Source of the DNA: Mesostigma viride
Taxonomy: Eukaryota > Streptophyta > Mesostigmatophyceae > Mesostigmatales > Mesostigmataceae
Length of the DNA: 64,000 nucleotides
Assembly (NCBI GenBank): GCA_009746045.1
Contig: RPFO01000017.1
Location: 885,001 to 949,000 of the forward strand
Direction: 5' to 3'
The notes beneath the pieces are model-generated. The model was not told the origin of the DNA and searched no databases. It saw only the letters and a program-made list of their open reading frames with translations. A program made the position numbers and the translations under genes. This document shows positions 11,101-21,479 of the stretch, piece by piece (positions within the stretch are counted from its first letter, which is position 1; every line of letters begins with the position of its first letter).

Positions 11101-14100
11101 ACGGCACGCCTAGCCGTCTTCGTGAGCCGAGCGAGGAACATTGAGGACAGGCAAATCCCTCTCTCCCCCCCCCCTCTCTATTGGCGTCCTCTGGCCACAA
11201 CCCCAGGGCCCCTCCCTCACAACGCTACACCTTCAGGCCCCTACCTTCCCTCGCCCCCCCTCCTCACCTGGCGCCGCGCAGCACGATGGTGCATGCCTCC
11301 CCCCTGGCCACCCCTGAGAAGTGGATGAGCCGGTCCTCCCCGATCATGATCTCCTCAATCAGCTTGCACTCGCCCAGCTTCACGTGCGCCGGGTCGTCAA
11401 ACGTGGACACGATCTCGCCTGCACACGCACAAGCAGGAAGTGGGTGCATAGAGGGCAGAGCGGCAACCAGGCCAGGTACAGAAAGGCACAGGCACGCAGG
11501 CAGGTGCAGAAATGGAGTGCAACAGGCACCTTAACACCATGCCAACTGCCAAACTACAAAACTACCAAACTGCCAAACTGCCTTCTGTTAGGAGCCAAAC
11601 TGCCCGCTAACAAGCCCAAGCGGAGTCCCATGCATGCACGGCGCAGGAGCAAGAATGTATCTGACATGATGTTGACCCGGAGGCAGGCATACTTTGATTA
11701 CAAAAGCAAGCACGATCCCTGACAGAAGAAAACGACCGTGCGACACTTAACAAGAGACCAACTGGATTGACTGCTTTAACCAAGTAACCTGTCCTACAAT
11801 ATGACACAACTCCACCCACCCAAACCCCTGGCCCCCCACAAAGCCCCGCCCCTCCCCTGCTTGCCCTATGGTACCTGCATGCAACCCCGCCTGCATTGCC
11901 CTACTGGATAACCATGTGTGCCCACCCACTGTGCCGGCTTGTAAGAAAACACCCACCTCCTGTGACGAGCGCCAGCCGTTCGATGCCGTCGAAGTCAGCA
12001 TGCTCGATGGCCATCACGCCTGCATCCGCAAACATCTCCTCAGGCAGGTTGTAGATGAGCTGGCGGTTGACAAAGCAGTTGATGCCGTGGTCGATGATCT
12101 TGCGACACTTGTCGCGCATCTTCTCCTTCTCCGCGTCCTCAATCTCCGCCACCTGGCAGCGCGGGGGGGTTGGGAACCGAGCAGAGGGACCCATAGAGAA
12201 TGGGAAGAGGGGTCAGACCCGGATTCGGGGCAGATGTCCCTGGCCACCATATGGGCGCCCCATGGCACACTTGCCTGGCCAATTATGCGCACAGGTAGCG
12301 CGCGAGCCCCATCGCGCCCCCTTGGCCCCTGCCCGTGCCCCTTGGCCATGCCTTATTGCCTCCTCGCATCGTCACAACTAACCGCTACCCCCCCTGATTT
12401 CTTCCATACCACCTGGCCCATGCGTGTGTTTGCTCACCCACCCTTCTTCCGCCTATGCCCGCCCTCCAACCGCCCCTCTCCCCCCCCCCCCATCCCAGTG
12501 GACACGCCTCCCTTCTCTGCCCACCCATAACAGGGGACACCCCCCCCTTCGCTGCCCACCCACCTTGGACATGGCGTCCACGCGCACGCGCGCGCCATAG
12601 ATCTTGATCTTGTCCGTATCCATCGGCGTGTTGGCCACCAAGATCTTGGCATTCTCGATCCGCTTGGGCTGACCCACGCCGATCTTCTTGTCCAAAATGT
12701 ACCTGGGGGGGAGGGAGTGGGGCCGGGGGGGGGAGGGGGGCGCCCGAAAAGGGGGGGGCGGGGGGAAATAGAAAGGAGGGAGCGGGGGGGGGGGGGGCAG
12801 GGAGAAGAAGGGGCATCCCAAGCCAGACCCACCATGGATGGAACACAATGGATGTAACAAGCCATGTCAGGTGCAAAGGTCAGGCCGTGATGAGCAAGGA
12901 TGGGGCACCCACACCTGCAGCCCATCGGGCATTGCACCCTGCCTATGGAATGACAGCTACAAGCGGCTGCTAGAGCCACCCTCCACAAGCACGCCCATGC
13001 TCGTGCGACTCTACGTGCACTCGGGCAGGTCTTTCGAAAAATGTGACAGGATCTTATGTCAAGTTACATCCTACTGCCAGTCTGCCACGACCAAGACGGT
13101 AGAGAAAGATAACAACTTGAGGTACCACTTGAGCGCATCCCATCATTGGCGAGTCGAGAAACTAATTATCGGCAGCCATAACAGACACGGCTTGACAAAC
13201 TACAAAACAAGCGAGTACATGATATGCCATGCTACGCCAGGCTATGCTATGCTATGCTATCAACAGCTACCATATGCTAGAGATCACCGGGACACTACCT
13301 ATATCCTGGACAGTGAACACGAGCCTCGCCCCTCATCCAGGACGCGGGGCTCGAGCATCCCCCGCAAGACCCTCTCCAGGCCCATCACAGCAACCATTAC
13401 ACGTGGTGCGGGTCACTGTATCCTTGTTGGTATGGGTCACTGTATCCTTGTTGCTGATGCGCTCACCCCGCATCCAGGCGGCTGTGTTGGACAATCCCAA
13501 ACGCAGCGCTTCCATGGTTCTACAACTTGCAGCCATGCTATGGATCACTGTATTCTAGTGTTCCACGGGTCACTATATTCTAGTGTACTATGGGTCACTA
13601 TATTCTTGCCAGAGTGCTCACCCCTCGTCCAGGAAGCTGTGCTCGAGCGACCCGCCTGGCTTCTTGATGATGTTGATCATGTCCAGCTGGCCGCTGCCTT
13701 TGAGCCGCAGCACCGCGTCCACTGCCAGCTGCGCAAAGTGCTCCTTGTGCTGGGACAGGATCTTGGAGCTGAGGGTGGTCATCGCGATGCGCAGCAGGTC
13801 CTGGCGCAGCGCGGCTGGTGCACGCAACAAGGGAGGAACAAGGGGGGGATGTGATGGGGCTCAAGAAGGGGGACCGCGACAAGTGAACACAAGAGGGCAT
13901 GCAACGAGGGGGGAACATTGGGGGTATGCAACGAGGGGTGACAAGATGGAATGCAACGGGGGCCCCCCAGCGCTCAAAACAAACCGCCAGCAGTGGAAGG
14001 ATCAGGCACCCACGATGACTCATCTAAGCATGACAAGCATGACAAGTATGACATCACCCAACTACCAGGCACGATCCCCACCCCCATGAGCCACCGGGCG

Positions 14101-15068
14101 CGCTCCTTACCTGGGTCATCCCCGTGGTTGAACGAGGATTGTTCCAGTTTACTCCGGGCAAGGTCCGCCGCCATGCGGTAGCCTGCGAGGCAGGGGGGGA
14201 TGGCACAGGAGGGCAAACATAAGCACATGGGCAGTCCGATGTGTGATGGTCGCGCGGGGCAAGCCATACCACCCATACCACAACGAGGGCCCATGCTCGC
14301 AAATGCACTACCCAACAAACCGAGTCAAACCCGCACTTTGGCATCACGGCCATAACTCGTCCCCGCCTTTCAATGCCCTCCTGCACGCGCTCTCCCCCTC
14401 CATCCCATGCACACCCTCACAACCCCCCTGCACGCGACTGCAACTGACTTCCCCCCCTGGATACGTATGCCCTACCATCCCCCCGCCCCTTCCCCACCCA
14501 CCCCTCTCCCCCTTCTCCCAACGCGCGCTCGCTTGCTTCTCCCCCCCGGCCCTCTCCTCTCCCCCCCCATCACCTAATTATGGTCCTACACCACCCCCTC
14601 ACCTGCGATAATGGTCATCGGGTGAAGCTTGCGGTTGATAAGGTCCTCCGCCTGCCGCAGCAGCTCCCCTGCGAGCACCACCACCGACGTGGTGCCGTCG
14701 CCCACCTCATCGTCCTGCACGCGCGAGATGTCGACAAGCACCTTGGCGGCCGGGTTGTCCACGTAGATGGACTTGAGGATGGTGGCCCCATCGTTGGTCA
14801 CCGTGACCGACTCGCCGCGTCCCATCGAGTGGAGGATCTTGTCCTGGCAGATGCCACGCCGGTAAGAGGAGTGGGAGGTGATGTGGTGTCAATGGACAGT
14901 GGCCATGGGGGGAAGGGGAAGGCCAGGTCAGAAAAGCTCTTATCCACATGGCGGGCATTCTTGCGGTACTGATCGCGTGGGAGAGAGGGGGAAGGGGTGG
15001 GTGGGGGGAGAGGGGGCGGGGGGGGAGGGAGGGAGGGAGAGAGAGAGAGAGAGACAGACAGACACACA

Positions 15069-15137
<69 letters not shown>

Positions 15138-15937
15138 GGAGGGAAGGTACACGGGTACACGGAGACAACATGCTGTCACAGGGCGTCTGTACACGTGCCT
15201 ACACAAACTGGCACAAGCCCAGGTTTGCAAAGGTATGGCAACAGCACGCGCATGCACGGTGGTGGGCAGGCACTGGCCGCGCTATGTACATACACACAAT
15301 AGCACACAATATAAAAACAAGTGGATTGTACAGAGCACCGTACGCAGCAAATGTGCATGCATGTTAGAAAGGTCGTCAAGCTGATGGGCACACATACATA
15401 CACACACAGACATACACCGTGTAGCAGACGTGCGTAACTATAGTGAACATAATGCTACAGAGCTATCATTATCACATACACGACACGTGTCCGTACTTAC
15501 AACGCACTCACTGGGACGGAGTTAGTGCAGTGCAGGGCACATCCTGAGTGGCTTCAACCGGTCTATATTTAGCCACCCTGGTGAGGCAAACCTGCTCGAC
15601 ACGTTTCACCTACAAGGCAAGTTATCCCCCCCAAATGACAAGGTATGGGAGACGGGCTTAATTGCAGCTCCCACTTGTCACAAAAGCAAGCAGAGAAGGA
15701 GCAGACAGACAGGCAGGCAAGCAGGCCGGCCGGCAGGCCAGCCAGAAGCCCCCATGGCAGGAACAGACAAACTTTCAAAACGATGGTAAGACCCGGCAAC
15801 ACTTGACCCTTGACAGAAGTGGCCACAACCCAAAGGCTTTAAGGCTCCAGGAGTGCAACCCATTCACGTACCATCCCCTTAGGCCCCAGGGTCGTCTTCA
15901 CCAGATCTGCGATGGCCACCGCGCCGACGAAGGATGA
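8106..15937 (-). CDS. CCT2: T-complex protein 1 subunit beta (CCT-beta chaperonin)
   Basis: Subunit of the cytosolic CCT/TRiC chaperonin ring, which folds actin, tubulin and other proteins using ATP. Exons I can place on the minus strand: 15872-15937, 14603-14843, 14111-14182, 13622-13814, 12564-12702, 11957-12152, 11268-11418, 10255-10573 and 8106-8249. All boundaries are GT/AG and phase-consistent, giving 506 codons plus stop. Diagnostic stretches are [32 protein letters not shown], the ATPase motif [53 protein letters not shown] and [20 protein letters not shown]. The C-terminus [22 protein letters not shown] is beta-type, not eta-type. The first placed exon starts at residue ~26 of the family alignment in phase 0. 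I could not find the exon with the N-terminal ~25 residues in 15938-17100. Introns of up to 2 kb carry repeats described separately. Confidence 0.95.
8391..9900. repeat. Interspersed direct repeats in the last CCT2 intron
   Basis: Two repeat units alternate inside one intron (8250-10254). Unit beta (containing GTGATAGTTAGGCACCTTC) occurs at about 8391-8462, 8886-8955 and 9826-9900. Unit alpha (containing GTCTCTGTCCCGAAAGATGG and ending near ATGGGGTATAATCAT) occurs at about 8505-8612, 9001-9112 and 9151-9269. The beta-to-alpha spacing of roughly 115-120 bp is kept in the first two pairs, which points to duplication of a composite ~500-bp block followed by divergence. Confidence 0.85.
10075..10180. 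repeat. Tandem 51-bp duplication resembling the adjacent exon's donor end
   Basis: Two nearly identical ~51-bp copies lie in tandem in the intron just 3' (on the minus strand) of the CCT2 exon 10255-10573. Each resembles the last ~45 bp of that exon plus its donor: the exon encodes [11 protein letters not shown], and the copies read [10 protein letters not shown] or are further decayed. They look like degenerate copies of the exon/intron boundary. Confidence 0.6.
13320..13500. repeat. Two degenerate copies of a CCT2 exon/donor boundary
   Basis: Read on the minus strand, about 13459-13497 and 13323-13360 each resemble the last ~35 bp of the exon 13622-13814 together with its GTGAGC donor. The exon ends [10 protein letters not shown]. 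The first copy keeps the frame and the donor (QHSRLDAG then GTGAGCGC); the second has a decayed donor. Short GGTCACTGTAT-type repeats lie between them. Confidence 0.6.
14990..15135. repeat. Compound (GA)n/(CA)n microsatellite in a CCT2 intron
   Basis: A G-rich stretch, then GAGA, a short CAGA/CACA block at about 15055-15086 and a longer GA tract to about 15130, inside the intron between exons 15872-15937 and 14603-14843. The long open frames crossing it are simple-repeat artefacts. Confidence 0.95.
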
Positions 15938-17080
15938 CTGGACCCAAGAAACAGGGGCAGGCACCAGAGAGAGAGGGAAAGAAACGAGAGAGAGAGGGAA
16001 CAGGAAAGCAAGCAATCACACGCAACAGTCAGCCCATGAAGCGGGCAAAGTACCTTCATGCTGTGACCTACGAAGAATTTGTCATCCGAAAGAAGCTGAC
16101 GGCGGGTTCGCAGTTACGACTTCACACCTTTCCACGCTCTAACTAAGGAAAAGAAGCTATGGCAGCCTTAAGCGCCTGCGCTGACGCCGTGCGAGCAGCA
16201 GGTACAAGCAATCTGTCCTCGTCCAGGAGCGACGTCCAGGGGCGAGGTCCTCGTGAGCGCCCCCGTGTAGGGCCTTCTCAGTAGGTGCACAACCGCACCG
16301 CTCAAGTCAATCATAAACAGTTTGAGAGCGGACAATAAGATTCTTATCCTGAGGTTGGACGCATTAATACGATGGCAAGAAAAAAAGGGATTGTCCCATC
16401 GAACGTACCAGCCGTGCCAACTCTCCTTTTTCCTCGGAGGCATTTTGCCCAAATATGCGCGGTCCAGCCTGCAGACCACAAAGGTGACGTGCCAATGTCA
16501 GCTAACAGGCGGCGATAAACTGAAAAATGACAAGATTAAGTGCAAAGCGCAATCATGGTGCGAGCACTTGTAGCAGTACCCACCGCTGCCATCGTTATAT
16601 TCTTTGCCGACGGCTATAAATGTAACCTGGGACTTCTCAGCAGGAATCAAAATAGAAGTATTGCCAGGCAGTGATCCAAAAGCAGAGTTTTTCAGGCAAA
16701 AGCTGCTTATGATCAATATGCTGCAGCACGCTGGATGTTTCCTGAAGGCTTTAAACAGCCATGAGCCGGTGAGCAGCTCCCGCCATAGTCAACAACCCCC
16801 GCCAGAAGCACCAGAAGTGGTTCTTTTGTTTGTTGGCTCGCGCGTAGCGGGAACTGGGAAGAGTCACTGTAAGGGACCGACACCAGAGACGGCTGACACT
16901 ATACTGACTATAGTGACGAAACTCCCCTCGAATGTTAGAAAAAACTTCCATTGAGGGCTGACGCCGCGTCGCGCCGCGCAGCACTGCCTGCGCGGCCGGA
17001 TGCGCGACCCCGTCCACCCAGGACGAGCAAGACAGTCATTCACGGCGTGGGACACAACAACAACAACAACATCAGTCATA
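15938..17080. other. CCT2 5' region; first exon not located
   Basis: The pyrimidine-rich intron end for the first placed CCT2 exon lies just upstream at 15938-16020 (minus strand). The N-terminal CCT2 exon should lie beyond it, but no stretch coding for the expected acidic E/K-rich N-terminus was seen. Short plus-strand open frames (for example 16604-16954) have no recognisable content. 17059-17073 is a short CAA repeat. Confidence 0.4.
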
Positions 17081-17084
17081 TTCA

Positions 17085-17335
17085 CGCCGAACACTAGCTA
17101 GTGCCTAGTGGAAGTTGGGCCGGCGGTTCGAGGTTTTTGAGGGGTCAACCCAAGCAACTTTAGGCGTGAACCCAACTTTAGGCGTGAACCCAACTTAAGG
17201 CGTGAATGTCTCTATTAAATTCGATACTAATTTGAACTAAAGATACTAAAACATCCTATTCTAAACTACTTTGACCTTAGAACGCCGAAATCCTATTCGA
17301 CCCAACTCGGTCAATAAGTGCCGAACACCCACCGG
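17085..17335 (-). mobile_element. Degraded MITE copy (same family as 39859-40079)
   Basis: In reverse complement, this stretch matches the MITE at 39859-40079 over most of its length. Shared parts are the motif TTGACCCCTC(G/A)A, repeated CACGCCTTAAGTTGGGTT units, an ATCTTTAGTTCAAATTAGTA core and GTTGGGTCGAATAGGA. The internal CACGCCTAAAGTTGGGTT unit is amplified here. Its terminal repeats are damaged and I could not assign a TSD. Confidence 0.75.
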
Positions 17336-18480
17336 CGGGGCGCAACCGACCGACAAGCAATCCGTCACTAGTCAGCCGGCAATGGCGGGTTCACTACTTG
17401 TTTGGCCGGGTCCGGCGGTGAGCCGGAGTCGGTCGTTGGCGGGATATCCGGCGGGCCCCGGCCCGGGATGCACATCAACGAGAATCAGCAATGAGTGAGG
17501 AGGTGCGGGCCGGAGTGAAGGGCGTGGAGAGCGGGAGTGCGCGCAGCCTGGCCGGCAACTGAACCACTGTGAAGGCAAGCGGGTGGTCGGTGAGGTTGGT
17601 GGACTCTACCGCGGCGTTCATTGGCTCAGAAGGCCGGGGCTGCTTGGCTAAGGGGCGGTCTTCATCCCACAAGCTCCGTCAACAAGCGCAGTGCCGCCGC
17701 TTGTGCGCGCTGACCCTCGCCACTAGGAGTCGTTCCCAGGAGTCGTTCCCAGTGGGTGTGGACGCAAAGTGCACCGACTTCAACTAGCTAGCGGCCGATG
17801 GCGTTTCTCGCGGCCAATCCATGGCGACTTTCTTGGCAGGCTGGGTGCGCGACCTGACCACGGAAGGCATCCATCCTAACCCAGGGCCCCCTGCACCGCC
17901 TGTTAGCTGCATGCCGCCTTCCATTGCTAGAGGGGAAAGTTAAGTCGGCATACCTTTCGAGGCCGGTGCGGCCTGATCCGGATCGATCAGTCGTGGCCAA
18001 AGCTTTGGCCAGTTTTTCTTGGCCAGGTGGCAGGAGCTACCGGCGTTGAGATACAAACCTGCCATTGTCTAGTTTTCTTTGTTAATTGCGTAGTGATCTA
18101 GATTCTTTCTCTCACGCAATATGTGACCTAATAGCCCCGGCAGCCTTACGTATAAGCTGCCGGCAATTAGGACGCCACATTGCGTCATTTGTTCAGACGC
18201 AACATTTGCGTGGCGAAAAAATGCCGTCCGGGCCAAGGCCGCATGACACGCAAAAAAGGACAAAACCAAACCCACCTAGCTAAGGTCGGCCTCTTTTCTT
18301 TTCCCGCCCACCCTCGCTGCGTGTTTGGGGGTAAGGCCAGCCTTTGCCAAGGAATAAGTGTTCCCATGAGCATCGGCGGCCGGGATGTGGCCTGCCTTTT
18401 GTATGTGCTCCACTCATTCATTATGGTTCCAGGTAGACACCTCACGCGGCCCCCCCGCAGGACTGCGACCAGCTCAGCCA
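17330..18480. other. GC-rich stretch, probably retroelement-derived
   Basis: No host gene recognised. The GC content is higher than in the flanks. It contains the NPGP-bearing open frame at 17821-17943 and lies just 5' of a family-B LINE end in the same orientation. It may be the remains of the 5' part of that element or of a different one. Confidence 0.35.
17821..17943 (+). pseudogene. Short ORF with an NPGP motif, possible retrotransposon ORF remnant
   Basis: A 40-codon frame from an ATG, reading MATFLAGWVRDLTTEGIHPNPGPPAPP at its start in two overlapping parts: WVRDLTTEGIHPNPGP is the key segment. The G-x-x-x-NPGP arrangement resembles the NPGP motifs found near the N-termini of many non-LTR retrotransposon ORFs and in 2A-like peptides. 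The aspartate of a canonical 2A signature is missing (HPNPGP instead of ExNPGP). The frame stops soon after, so it is at best a fragment. Confidence 0.4.
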
Positions 18481-18499
18481 GCTAGCCGGCACCTCCTGA

Positions 18500-18895
18500 C
18501 GTACGTGGGCCGGGCCCAGTGATGTTAGACGCCACAAGGCCCGCACCTTCCAAGAACAGCTAGTAGAGGACATGGGGGGCCTAGTAGGCCTCTCCGTGAT
18601 TTGGAAGAAGATGATGGACAAGGCCAAGTGGGCCCAGGTCATAGAGGACAACGAGCCCCCCCCTGTGGGAAAGCGCCCGCGTGTGCAAGCCCGTGGGAGG
18701 CACGCCAGTGCTGTATAGATAGATGTTGTAGTTAGTAATGCTGTTAGATAGATGTCGTAGGTAGCTGATGTAGATAGCTTAGACCGGTAGTAGGACTGTT
18801 TGCACCCACCCATCCATCCATCGGGGTTAATGCTCCGTGACTCCCCAACGGGAGCACGAGTCTAATTAATAAATAAATAAATAAATTAATTAATT
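18500..18895 (+). mobile_element. Family-B LINE, 5'-truncated 3' end
   Basis: The C-terminal RT codons are readable from about 18530 to the stop at 18716-18718 (FQEQLVEDMGGL, IWKKMMDKAKWAQVI, EPPPVGKRPR). They align with the family-A C-terminus (LLDDLVVPAQFEHR, LWTVMQDKTRWKKIV, PDPVGKPPPPKRRR). B is therefore a related but distinct LINE family. The 3' UTR ends with GGGGTTAATGCTCCGTGA and an (AATA/AATT)n tail. The same tail occurs in reverse at 3740-3811. The 5' limit is approximate and no TSD was assigned. Confidence 0.75.
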
Positions 18896-18944
18896 GTTTT
18901 AATAAAGAGTTTGGTTACCCTGGAGTTCCACGGTTAATAGAAAT

Positions 18945-19095
18945 GAAATAATTGAAATTAAATTATAACATGACTCCGTTGGGAGATCATCATGTAGCTC
19001 ATATTCCATTGTTGATGGGTGGGGTTGAGCGAGGCCGCGAAGCCTAACCATGCAAGCAACCTCTAACCCTTCAACTGTCAAAACTCGAACCACGA
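18945..19095 (-). mobile_element. LINE 3' tail fragment, minus strand
   Basis: The reverse complement ends in GAGCTACATGATGATCTCCC followed by a TCATGTTATAATTTAATTT-type tail. This matches the 3' end of the LINE fragment at 21990-22400. It lies tail-to-tail with the family-B end at 18500-18895. Only ~100-150 bp remain. Confidence 0.7.
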
Positions 19096-20536
19096 GAACG
19101 GACTGAGTTTGGGTATCTTTGTGCGCCTGAGAGTAACTAGCCAAATAACATTTTCTGGCCCACCCTTGGAACCAAGCATGCTTTTATATCAAATAATGTT
19201 TGGGAAATTTGGTTGGTCACATATCCATGCCCTACACCTGCTAAAAATAGCACCCCCCTCAGGGGGGTACAGTGCACATGGGGTTGGAGACATATATAAT
19301 GCATTATCGACCATTTACACAAATCAGTTGGCCCTGGCCTTTTAAAGGCAGGTTATTATAATCATAGACATGCCATCAATGCATTCACAACATGAAATGT
19401 CACAAAACTGTGGACGCTAGCTACAAAATGGCCAAAGCCAGCTGGCACCGTTATAACGGTGCCAGCTGGCAGGGGTATAAATGGTAGCATAACAACACAA
19501 AACTTTATTCCAGTTGGCATGAAACAACAAGGGATGCCCAATTGGGCATCATGCACCATACCCAGGTGATAAAACAAGAGACCATGCCATATAACACATG
19601 CCAACATGCCGCAAGGGGCCAAAATGGCACTAGCGCGCGCGTGCGGTATATACATAGCGCAAGACTAGCCAAGGGTGTAGCTAACTGTCAATTGGGCTAC
19701 CTGGCTATGTGCCAAACTACGGATTGCGCCTCTGGGTGCGCAGATCCTGCCTCCTACAAGGCCCTGTCAGCTGGGTGCCAGCTGCCAACGTGCGGGTCGT
19801 GCGGCCATTGGCCTCAGCCCATGCGCGGCCAGCCGGGCTGCGGGCTGACAAGGGCTGCATGGCACGCTGGCGGCGGGCGTTGTCGTCGTCGAGGCCAGCC
19901 ACTGGCCCAGCGTGGAAGCTGAGATAAGCCAGCATATAAGACACAAGACCATGCTAAAAAATAGGTGAAAGGCTCATTAATCAAGGCCTCAAGCGCGCGT
20001 CAAAGGGGTGGCAAGGAGCTACATCACTAACCCACCCGATGAATGACAAAACACCTCCACGTTCTTTGCAACAATAAAGTAAACAAAATGAACAAGTTGG
20101 TAATGCTTCCATGCAAACAGGTATTGGGTATCTCCATGTTTGTCACATGCAATGGATGCAAAATCAGAAGGTGGGCGTTGGCCAGCAAAACAAGAAGCCA
20201 TGCCTAAAACTGGTCAGAAAAGAACTTGTCTCGGGCTGTTTGAGCCAGGAAAAGCATTGGGTAATCACCTTTACCATATTACTAACCAATACCAACCGTT
20301 ATCACGCTATTTCCGTTGCAGCCTCAGCTAACAGCGAGCAAACATGGTCCAAAATCTGCTTGACCTGATGGTATTCCACAACTATGACAAGCCGATGCGT
20401 AGAGGGAGCAAAACAACAAAATGACAATCACAAGCCCTCGATTATAACCCTGATATTAGTTATAAACGATAATACAACCATATACGGTTAACGGAACACG
20501 CTAGGAGGCTAGAACGTACCAGGTCGGAACAGCAGA
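19096..20536. other. No gene recognised
   Basis: Short open frames only. It contains the 34-bp perfect palindrome at 19437-19470 and a short C6/G6 hairpin near 19252-19269. A GC-rich patch at 19700-19925 is open in several frames on both strands but has no recognisable protein content. Confidence 0.4.
19437..19470. repeat. Perfect 34-bp palindrome
   Basis: Two 17-bp halves, GCCAGCTGGCACCGTTA and its exact reverse complement, with no spacer. The half-site itself starts with the 10-bp palindrome GCCAGCTGGC. It is followed within 15 bp by GGGTATAAATGG, a TATA-box-like sequence on the plus strand. Confidence 0.95.
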
Positions 20537-20776
20537 TTACCTTTCCTGCGGGAGCCAGCACGCCCGATTCATGGACGTAGCCTCGAGCCTTTCCTGGCTG
20601 CCAATTCTAGCAAATCTGGTTGGGAACGACGTCAAAGGTTTATCCATGCGCAAATACCTCGAAAATTTCCGCCTAGCAACATGCAGCACTCGCACTGTCA
20701 CCGCCTGGCCGCTGACATGATTTGCTGCGCCAACCAGCACCCCGATGACCCATCTACGCATCTTCAAACGTTCCAT
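20537..20776 (-). CDS. Possible 5' exon, weakly like mitochondrial ribosomal protein S17
   Basis: An 80-codon frame with a good start context (AGCCATGG) and a donor-like GAAAG/GTAATC near its end. The N-terminal part, RRWVIGVLVG then QAVTVRV, followed by basic and aromatic residues (RRKFSRYLRMDKPL), weakly resembles the N-terminal strand region of bacterial/mitochondrial S17 (RW.VG.V then KT..VRV). The expected AHDE segment and later exons were not found. This may be chance. Confidence 0.2.
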   Translation of the reverse strand: MERLKMRRWVIGVLVGAANHVSGQAVTVRVLHVARRKFSRYLRMDKPLTSFPTRFARIGSQERLEATSMNRACWLPQER

Positions 20777-21479
20777 GGCTGGGGATAAAACGTTTTTAGG
20801 ACTTGAAAATCATGCCTACAAAATTTGAGTCCATTATGTCAAGCCATTCTCTCGTACCAGTCAGTTGTGTGCACCGCCATAGCCGTGCGCGTCAATATTT
20901 TTCATGCACGTCGGTCCCGTTGGACCATGGTACCCCCCTAACTTTGCTCAAGCATATCTCCCTGGCCAGGTGTCCAAAATACGGTCTGAATAGCGCCAGG
21001 CATAGCTTACGTCTAGATCTTTCGATCCCCCCAGGTTTGACCGTTAAATTATTATTGGCGCGGCGCCTGGTTCTGCCACAAACTCAGTCCGTTAGAGTGG
21101 CGCGAGTTCAACTGGCGCCACGAAAACGGACTCAGTACAGTTTAAGGGCTAAGATAATAATATATAAGCTACAAAATTCCTAGCTACTCGACTCAGCGAA
21201 GCGCCCGGCCCTTCCTCCTTTGGGGGGGGGGCCTGCCCACAGGGGCGGGCGGGTGGGCGGGCGGGCGGGCGGTCGGGTCGGCCTAGACAATGGTCGGCTG
21301 GCCACCTCTTCTTGTCCTGCATAGCATGGATTGCATGGTACTTTGCATTCGTTGTCCCCACGGCCGGACGTCGCGTCGCTACGTACAAGGTAAGTATACA
21401 TCTTGAGGAGATGGTCAGTATATACATGACGGATGATTCCTGGCATGCATACGTGGGCCGGGCTGGCGTTTGGTAAACG

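Noticed and set aside
12838-13854. 338-codon plus-strand open frame
   Set aside because: It runs through CCT2 introns and antisense to the exon 13622-13814. No recognisable content.
14878-15384. Long Arg/Glu- and Ser/Leu-repeat open frames
   Set aside because: Products of the (GA)n/(CA)n microsatellite in a CCT2 intron.
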